In this document: in pieces, positions 5,953 to 11,129 of the stretch
Layout of the letters: each line of letters opens with the position of its first letter
How positions within the stretch are numbered: the stretch's first letter is position 1
Source of the DNA: Alphaproteobacteria bacterium
GTDB lineage: Bacteria > Pseudomonadota > Alphaproteobacteria > Rhizobiales > Devosiaceae
Assembly: GCA_013152625.1 (NCBI GenBank)
Contig: JAADFY010000004.1
Location: 1 to 11,129, forward strand
Direction of reading: 5' to 3'
Length of the DNA stretch: 11,129 bases
Translations under genes and position numbers: made by a program
Notes under the pieces: generated by a model
Databases searched by the model: none
What the model was told of the DNA's origin: nothing
The model's input: only the letters and a program-made list of their open reading frames with translations

Positions 5953-7017
5953 ATGACGACCACCGAACAACAAGGCACCCCGGTACAAGAAGCCCGGCGG
6001 CCCGGCATTTTCAAGCGGTTTCTGGATTTTACCGGCGCTGAAAATCTCTCGTTGATCATCGCCCTTGTGATCATGGTTGCGTTAATTTCAACCCAGACGG
6101 AGTTCTTTTTCTCGGCTCGAAATCTGCTCAATATCGGTCAGAACATGGCCGTGGTCGGGCTGATCGCGGTGGGCATGACGGTGGTTATCGTCTCCGCCGG
6201 CCTCGATATTTCCGTAGGCTCCATTGCCGGTGCGGCGTCTGTGGTATGCGCGCTGGTGGTCACCCATCTGGGCACGGTGCTCGGTGGCGTGGTGTTTGGC
6301 ATGGGCATCGGCATTGCCCTGGGGCTGGTCAACGCCACCATCATCGCCATATTGCGGGTCAACCCGGTGGTGGCGACCCTGGCGACATTTTCCGCGTTTC
6401 GCGGAATTGCGTTTCTGATCGCCCCCGGTGGCCGGCCGGTGGGTGCGCTGGACCCCACCCTTGCCTTGCTCGGGTCCGGTCGCATTCTCCAGATTGGCGA
6501 TTTTCCCGGCATTCCCATCGCGTTTGTAATTTTGGTGTTTGTTGCGGTGTCCGCCCACTTTGTTCTCAGTTCGACGGTTTTCGGGCGCACCCTTTATTCC
6601 ATGGGTGGCAACCCCCAGGCGGCCCGGTTGGCCGGCATCAATCTTACCCGGATGAAATACTATGTTTACGCGATTTCCGGCGCCCTTGCCGGGCTGGCCG
6701 GGGTGATCGTGACCGCCCGGACCAGTTCGGGTCAGCCCGCTTCGGGCACCCAGGGGCTGGAGCTTGAAGCGATTACCGCCGTATTTCTGGGCGGAGCGCT
6801 GCTGGCGGGTGGCAAGGGAAGCATCGTCGGTACCATGCTGGCGGTATTGCTGCTGGCGACTTTGTCCAACGGCATGAATTTGCTCGGTATTCCTACATTT
6901 TATCAGCTTGTCGCCAAGGGGTTGCTGCTGGTTCTGGCCGTGGCGATCGGCCAGTGGCGTCTGGCCCGGGACGAACGGGTTCAGGCCAAAATTACCGCCG
7001 GGGGAGGCACACCATGA
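5953..7017 (+). CDS. Sugar ABC transporter permease, AraH/RbsC family
   Basis: This 354-residue inner-membrane protein of the BPD_transp_2 family forms the sugar channel as a presumed homodimer. Eight or more hydrophobic segments are visible from about residue 32 on. Family landmarks are SAGLDISVGS after the second to third segment, MGGNPQAARLAGIN, AISGALAGLAGVI and LEAITAVFLGGALLAGGKGS, which includes the loop that contacts the ATPase. The open frame extends upstream to an ATG at 5920 inside the ATPase gene, but the start at 5953 is preferred because GAGGAGGG lies seven bases before it and the extra eleven residues are Arg-rich and unlike the family. Its TGA overlaps the ATG of the next gene (ATGA at 7014-7017), indicating translational coupling. 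Confidence 0.93.
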   Translation: MTTTEQQGTPVQEARRPGIFKRFLDFTGAENLSLIIALVIMVALISTQTEFFFSARNLLNIGQNMAVVGLIAVGMTVVIVSAGLDISVGSIAGAASVVCALVVTHLGTVLGGVVFGMGIGIALGLVNATIIAILRVNPVVATLATFSAFRGIAFLIAPGGRPVGALDPTLALLGSGRILQIGDFPGIPIAFVILVFVAVSAHFVLSSTVFGRTLYSMGGNPQAARLAGINLTRMKYYVYAISGALAGLAGVIVTARTSSGQPASGTQGLELEAITAVFLGGALLAGGKGSIVGTMLAVLLLATLSNGMNLLGIPTFYQLVAKGLLLVLAVAIGQWRLARDERVQAKITAGGGTP

Positions 7018-7877
7018 ACAGGCAGGCTGTTGTGCTGGAAAATGACCATATTTCCCTTGAAATGGTGCCGGCGTTTGGGGCTCGGGTGACCCGGCTGATC
7101 GACCGGCGCAGCGGCCGCGACTGGCTGGTGGGTGGGCAGTGCCAGGGCGATCCCGGCAATGAGTCGATCTACAGCGCCACCGAGGCGCGCGGATGGGACG
7201 AGTGCTTCCCCACCGTCGCCGGCGGTTATTCGTCCGCCTGGCAACGCAATTTGCGCGATCATGGCGAATTGTGGGGGCGCGAATGGCACTGCGCTTTGGC
7301 GGACAACACCCTGACGGCTGAATATCGGGGGTCCGAATTTGCTTTCCGGCGGTCCCTTGTTCTCGATGATGCCGGCCTTGTCTGTGACTATGAAGTTGAA
7401 AATTTGGGCGCTGCTGACCTGCCCTATATCTGGAGCCAGCATTGCCTGCTGAGCACAAAGCCCGGCGAACGCATTGTGCTCGATGGCGTGAGCGAACTGG
7501 CCGAACAGGATGGGCCTTATGGCTGGCCGGTGGGCCCCGACGGGCGCGACCATCGCGAAATCCGCGCGATCGACGCCGCCTATGCCCACAAAGGTTATGC
7601 CCGGGTGATCGGGCAGGCCAGCGTCGGGATTGATGGCCCGGATGGCGGAATTCGATTTAGCTGGAATGCCGGCGACGCAGGGTATGTGGGGGTCTGGCGC
7701 GATTACGGCGGCTGGCCGGAAGAGGGGCCCGTCCACCAGGTCGCTTTTGAGCCGACAACGGCCCCCGCCCATGGCCTTGCCTCTGCAACCGCACAGGATA
7801 ACCAGAGCCGGCTCCCCCCCGGCCACAAACACACCTGGCGCACCCGCATTTATTTTGTCCAACCCGCACCGGTTTAA
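7014..7877 (+). CDS. Aldose 1-epimerase (mutarotase)-like protein
   Basis: This 287-residue protein of the galactose mutarotase-like beta-sandwich superfamily probably interconverts the alpha and beta anomers of the imported sugar before oxidation or other metabolism. Visible landmarks are GWDECFPTV (60-68), DHGELWG (82-88, with H83), WSQHCLL (140-146, with H143) and FEPTTAP (245-251), where E246 fits the catalytic Glu and the two His fit the acid/substrate-binding pair. Spacing differs from GalM itself, so this is a divergent branch and the sugar is not predictable. No signal peptide is seen, so it is cytoplasmic. The start at 7014 overlaps the permease stop and has GGGGGAGG just upstream; an upstream in-frame ATG at 6954 lies inside the permease gene and is less likely. 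Confidence 0.8.
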   Translation: MNRQAVVLENDHISLEMVPAFGARVTRLIDRRSGRDWLVGGQCQGDPGNESIYSATEARGWDECFPTVAGGYSSAWQRNLRDHGELWGREWHCALADNTLTAEYRGSEFAFRRSLVLDDAGLVCDYEVENLGAADLPYIWSQHCLLSTKPGERIVLDGVSELAEQDGPYGWPVGPDGRDHREIRAIDAAYAHKGYARVIGQASVGIDGPDGGIRFSWNAGDAGYVGVWRDYGGWPEEGPVHQVAFEPTTAPAHGLASATAQDNQSRLPPGHKHTWRTRIYFVQPAPV

Positions 7878-7887
7878 GGATACCGCC

Positions 7888-8676
7888 ATGCCCGAAACCC
7901 CCCATATTCTGTTTCGAACGGACGGACCTGTTGCGTTCCTGACCCTGAACCGCCCGGAAAAACTCAATGCGATCACCGCCGAAATGGGCGGGCGGATCGA
8001 AGAGCTGGCCGGGCAGGTGGACCGGGACGAAACCATCCGGGTACTCATCATTGACGGCACCGGTGACCGTGCGTTTTCCGCCGGCAGCGACGTCAACATG
8101 CTTGGCGATCTCGGTACACCCTGGCAGGGCCGGAACCGGGCCGAGTATCACCGGGATTATATTGCGCCGCTCTTGGCCATGCGAAAGCCGATCGTTGCCG
8201 CCATTGACGGCTACTGTCTGGGGGGCGGGCTGGAAGTCGCGGTATGTTGCGACATTCGTATCGCCACAAGACGATCACGTTTTGGCGCCCCGGAGGTGCA
8301 GCGCGGCTGGCATGCCGGCAGCGGCAACACTTCGATCCTGCCCCGGATCGTTGGCTACGGAAACGCTGCACTGTGGGTTTTGACCGGGGATATGGTGTCC
8401 GCCGAAGAAGCGTTTCGGGTGGGGTTGGTCCAGCGACTGGTGGAGCCGGACGAACTTTTAAGCCAGGCATTCGAAATCGCCTCGCGGCTGGCGAAAAACC
8501 CCCCCATTGCCGTGCAGTCGGCCAAGAACATCATTCGGCAGAGCCAGGGCAGTTCCGTTGCCCAGGGGCTGGCCTGGGAAAATGACGGTTACACACTGTG
8601 CATGATGACCGAAGACGCCCGGGAGGGCATCGCCGCTTTTGGCGAAAAACGCGAGCCGGTTTTCACCGGAAAGTAG
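7888..8676 (+). CDS. Enoyl-CoA hydratase/isomerase (crotonase) family protein
   Basis: This 262-residue crotonase-fold enzyme acts on a CoA thioester. The oxyanion-hole segments are FSAGSDVNML (63-72) and GYCLGGGLE (108-116). Both glutamates of a true hydratase are present and 20 residues apart: E116 and E136 (GAPE). This argues for hydration/dehydration or a related retro-aldol reaction rather than an isomerase-only member. The usual PGAGG segment after E136 reads HAGSGNTS, so the acyl pocket may differ. The C-terminus ends FGEKREPVFTGK, a normal crotonase ending. ATG 7888 is chosen because AAGGA (7876-7880) lies seven bases upstream and overlaps the previous stop; the frame is open further upstream but only within the mutarotase gene. 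Its neighbour is a CoA-transferase 12 bp downstream, a pairing seen in carnitine metabolism (CaiD/CaiB). The substrate is unknown. Confidence 0.9.
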   Translation: MPETPHILFRTDGPVAFLTLNRPEKLNAITAEMGGRIEELAGQVDRDETIRVLIIDGTGDRAFSAGSDVNMLGDLGTPWQGRNRAEYHRDYIAPLLAMRKPIVAAIDGYCLGGGLEVAVCCDIRIATRRSRFGAPEVQRGWHAGSGNTSILPRIVGYGNAALWVLTGDMVSAEEAFRVGLVQRLVEPDELLSQAFEIASRLAKNPPIAVQSAKNIIRQSQGSSVAQGLAWENDGYTLCMMTEDAREGIAAFGEKREPVFTGK

Positions 8677-8688
8677 AAAAAAAGTGCG

Positions 8689-9954
8689 ATGAAAAAACCT
8701 TCAGCAGCAAACGACCGGGCGGGCCCGGCCACCGGCAACGGCCCCCTTGCCGGCGTTCGTATTCTTGATCTTACCATAGCCATGGCCGGGCCCATGTGTA
8801 CCCAGCGTCTGGGCGAAATGGGCGCGGAAATATCCAAGATCGAGGCCCCTGGGGGCGGGGATTTTTCCCGCCATTCGCCCATGGCCGGAATTACCAAGTT
8901 CGGCGATGCCATTTGTTATCTGACGCTGAACCAGAACAAGCGTTCGCTGGTGCTGGACCTGAAATCGGAACCCGGCCGCCAGGCCCTTTATCGCATGGTA
9001 AAAGAGGCCGATATTCTGGTGCAGAATTTCCGGCCCCGGGTGGCGGGCAAACTCGGGATCGACTACAAAACCCTTAGTGCGATCAATCCCCGTCTCATAT
9101 ACGGTTCCATCAGCGGTTTTGGCGACGAAGGGCCCATGAAGGATCGCCCCGGTCAGGATTTGCTGTTGCAGTCTTTTACCGGATTGACCCTGAACGGGGG
9201 CCGGGCCGGCGAACTCCCCCAGGCTTCTCCACTCTATATGGTCGATGTCACCGCCTCCCATATGATGTGCGAAGGCGTGCTGGCAGCGCTGGTCGGGCGC
9301 TCGGTAACCGGCAAGGGACAGCAGATCAAAGTTTCCATGTTGGCCGCGATCATGGAAATGCAGTGCCAGGAGATTACCTCCTATCTGGCCGCCGATACGC
9401 CACCGGCGCGCGGAACATCGCCGCAGGTATCGATCTATCAGGACCCCCCATATGGCATTTACAAATGTTCGGACGGGTATTTTGCCATTGCCCAGGCCGA
9501 CCTGAAAGTTCTCGCCGAGGCTTTGGATCTGAGTGAACTTCAGGTCCTGATCGAAAATCGCCCGGCCCAGACCCAGGGGCCGCCGGTGGGGGACTGGCGT
9601 GATGAGATCTACAAGACCATCGCATCGCGCCTCAAGGCCCGGTCAGCAGAACATTGGGACAATCTGCTGGCGCCATTAGGCGTCTGGTGCGCGGTGGTCA
9701 ACGATTACGATGCGTTTCTCAATCACCCGCAAACCAGCGGGCGGCTGGTTGAAATGACCCATACAAATGGCGCGAAATACCACTCCGTGGCCCCCGCAAT
9801 CTGGTTTTCCGGTGACCCGGAACCCCCCCGCCTGCCGGCGCCGGAATATGGTGCCGACAGTCAGGAAATTCTGCACGGGTACGGATTTTCAGCCAGTGAA
9901 ATCGGCGCGCTGAAAAAAAACAGGGCCGTATATTCCAAGGACCGGCAACCATGA
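8689..9954 (+). CDS. CaiB/BaiF family (class III) CoA-transferase
   Basis: This 421-residue enzyme of the family that includes formyl-CoA transferase, CaiB, BaiF and alpha-methylacyl-CoA racemase probably moves CoA from a thioester donor to a carboxylic acid. Typical features are PLAGVRILDLTIAMAGP (19-35), GAEISKIEAP (45-54), NQNKRSLVLDLK (81-92), ADILVQNFRPRVAGKLGIDY, GSISGFGDEGP and VDVTASHMMCEGVLAAL, in which D186 fits the catalytic Asp that forms the acyl-anhydride in formyl-CoA transferase. Length matches the family. The first 18 residues are low-complexity and polar. The start has only a weak A-rich leader, 12 bp after the hydratase gene. An A8 run at 9913-9920 lies near the 3' end but the frame is intact. 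The stop overlaps the dehydratase ATG (ATGA at 9951-9954). Transferase is favoured over racemase, though family reading cannot exclude either. Confidence 0.92.
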   Translation: MKKPSAANDRAGPATGNGPLAGVRILDLTIAMAGPMCTQRLGEMGAEISKIEAPGGGDFSRHSPMAGITKFGDAICYLTLNQNKRSLVLDLKSEPGRQALYRMVKEADILVQNFRPRVAGKLGIDYKTLSAINPRLIYGSISGFGDEGPMKDRPGQDLLLQSFTGLTLNGGRAGELPQASPLYMVDVTASHMMCEGVLAALVGRSVTGKGQQIKVSMLAAIMEMQCQEITSYLAADTPPARGTSPQVSIYQDPPYGIYKCSDGYFAIAQADLKVLAEALDLSELQVLIENRPAQTQGPPVGDWRDEIYKTIASRLKARSAEHWDNLLAPLGVWCAVVNDYDAFLNHPQTSGRLVEMTHTNGAKYHSVAPAIWFSGDPEPPRLPAPEYGADSQEILHGYGFSASEIGALKKNRAVYSKDRQP

Positions 9955-11099
9955 AAATCACCCGCCTGAAAACCTTTCTTGTCGCGCCGCGCTGGCTGTT
10001 TCTCAAGATTGAAACCGATGAAGGCCTGTTTGGCTGGGGGGAACCGACGCTGGAAGGCCATGCAAAAACCATGGCGGCCAAGATCGGCGAACTCGAAGAG
10101 CATCTGGTCGGGCGTGACCCGCTGCTGATCGAGGATATCTGGCAGTCCATATATCGCCATGGCTGTTATCGCGGTGGGCCGGTGCTCATGAGCGCGATTT
10201 CCGGGATTGATATGGCCTTGTGGGACATCAAGGGCAAATACCACGATGCTCCGGTGCATGCCCTATTGGGCGGCCAGGTACGCAACACCATTCGCAGTTA
10301 CTGCTGGATTGGCGGCGACAGGTCGGAGGACCTGATAACCGGCGCCCGGGCGAGACTGGACGCGGGCTACACTGCAGTAAAACTCAATGTGTGCGCGGAG
10401 CTGAAAATCGTCGACAGTTACAAAAAGATCGACGCCATTGTTCGCCGGATTGGCGAATTGCGCGACGCTGTGGGATACGATCTGGATCTTGCCTTTGATT
10501 TTCATGGCCGGGTGCATGGGCCGATGGCCAAAATACTGCTGGCCGAACTCGAACAGTTTCGACCCATGTTTGTTGAAGATGCGGTGGTCTCCACCCAGAT
10601 TGACACCATGGCTGATCTGGCAAAATCCACCACCATCCCCCTGGCCGTCGGTGAGCGGCTGCATTCGCGTTATGATTTCAAGCCTGTGTTCGAAAAACGG
10701 GCCGCCGGCGTCATCAACCCCGACACCGCCCATGTGGGCGGAATTTCGGAAATGGTGCGGCTGGGCCACTGGGCCGAGGCCTATGATGTGGCGCTGGCGC
10801 CCCATTGCCCGATTGGCCCGATTGCCCTGGCCGCCAGTGTGCAGGTGGATGCGATTTGTTACACCGCATTCATTCAGGAACAAAGCCTTGGCATCCAGTA
10901 TCACCAGGGGGTCAATCTGACCGACTATCTGTTGGCCGGCCAGGGATTTGAAACGGTAAACGGCGCCCTGAAAATCCCCACCGGCCCGGGTCTGGGCATC
11001 GGCGTAAACGAGGCGTTTGTCATCGAACAATCCCTTAAAGGCCATAACTGGCGCGCCCCGGTCTGGCGGCACGACGACGGCTCGATTGCCGAATGGTAA
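9951..11099 (+). CDS. Mandelate racemase/enolase-superfamily sugar-acid dehydratase, D-galactonate dehydratase-like
   Basis: This 382-residue protein resembles E. coli DgoD over its whole length, from MKIT and FLKIETDEG (17-25) through YRGGPVLMSAISGIDMALWD (73-92) to WRHDDGSIAEW at the end. DgoD dehydrates D-galactonate to 2-keto-3-deoxy-D-galactonate with Mg2+. Metal ligands D183, E209 and E235 and the catalytic H185 and H285, with D258 backing H285, fall at the same numbers as in DgoD. One difference is that the usual EEP after E209 reads EDA (209-211). AAGG lies ten bases before the ATG, and the start overlaps the CoA-transferase stop. It would make a 2-keto-3-deoxyaldonate from the product of sugar oxidation, and the DgoR-like regulator supports this. 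Closely related dehydratases act on other aldonates, so galactonate is a best guess and no gene symbol is assigned. Confidence 0.88.
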   Translation: MKITRLKTFLVAPRWLFLKIETDEGLFGWGEPTLEGHAKTMAAKIGELEEHLVGRDPLLIEDIWQSIYRHGCYRGGPVLMSAISGIDMALWDIKGKYHDAPVHALLGGQVRNTIRSYCWIGGDRSEDLITGARARLDAGYTAVKLNVCAELKIVDSYKKIDAIVRRIGELRDAVGYDLDLAFDFHGRVHGPMAKILLAELEQFRPMFVEDAVVSTQIDTMADLAKSTTIPLAVGERLHSRYDFKPVFEKRAAGVINPDTAHVGGISEMVRLGHWAEAYDVALAPHCPIGPIALAASVQVDAICYTAFIQEQSLGIQYHQGVNLTDYLLAGQGFETVNGALKIPTGPGLGIGVNEAFVIEQSLKGHNWRAPVWRHDDGSIAEW

Positions 11100-11129
11100 C
11101 CAGAAATTTTTAGTGGATAGCGGGACCAG

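Noticed and set aside
6088..7458. 456-codon open frame on the minus strand across the permease and mutarotase genes
   Set aside because: It lies opposite two well-supported genes, and its translation is rich in Arg, Gln, His and Pro with no domain motif, as expected for an antisense frame in GC-rich coding DNA.
6981..8099. 372-codon open frame on the minus strand across the mutarotase and crotonase genes
   Set aside because: It is antisense to two real genes, has no recognisable family motif and no ribosome site. It is long only because of the third-position GC bias.
9913..9920. A8 run near the end of the CoA-transferase gene as a programmed frameshift site
   Set aside because: The zero frame is open to a sensible stop that overlaps the next start, and shifting adds no recognisable sequence. 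It is more likely just a slippage-prone homopolymer.

Overview
The window looks like the chromosome of a GC-rich alphaproteobacterium, probably a member of Hyphomicrobiales (Rhizobiales) or a close relative. The evidence is the codon choice, the strong GC bias at third positions, and intergenic palindromes of a type common in that class: a CCCCGGATCAAGTCCGGGG hairpin near 150-168, and an AAGTGG...CCGGTT element bounded by TAGAGC/GCTCTA at 2392-2495. No rRNA, tRNA, CRISPR array, transposase or phage gene is visible.

Layout. Bases 1-343 are non-coding repeat mosaic: a 91-bp sequence present twice, a 43-bp part of it duplicated in tandem, and two unrelated hairpins between the copies. Bases 344-477 lead into a DgoR/FadR-type GntR regulator (478-1272), followed by a terminator-like hairpin and a cytoplasmic GH88/GH105-like hydrolase (1312-2394). 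A palindromic element separates it from a convergent SDR oxidoreductase (2512-3288, minus strand). From 3289-3375, a divergent promoter region, a long plus-strand operon starts: an AraF-like sugar-binding protein, an AraG-like double ATPase, an AraH/RbsC-like permease, a mutarotase-like protein, an enoyl-CoA hydratase, a CaiB/BaiF CoA-transferase and a D-galactonate dehydratase-like enolase-superfamily enzyme (ends 11099). Spacing from the permease to the dehydratase is 12 bp or less, with two ATGA stop/start overlaps. The last 30 bases hold nothing recognisable, and the operon may continue beyond the window.

How it may work. The binding protein, ATPase and permease would import a sugar. The mutarotase, the SDR (as an aldose dehydrogenase) and the DgoD-like dehydratase fit a non-phosphorylative oxidation route from sugar to aldonate to 2-keto-3-deoxyaldonate, and the regulator resembles the galactonate repressor DgoR. 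The GH105-like enzyme suggests an additional input from unsaturated uronyl glycosides. No lactonase, sugar-acid kinase or aldolase is present here.

The part that does not fit a known sugar operon is the CoA-transferase plus enoyl-CoA hydratase pair set between the mutarotase and the dehydratase. It implies CoA-thioester chemistry within, or linked to, sugar-acid breakdown. A 16-bp sequence shared (15/16) between the regulator promoter and the SDR/transporter divergent promoter suggests the whole locus is co-regulated. Functional assignments come from motif reading and remembered family sequences, and substrates are not established.
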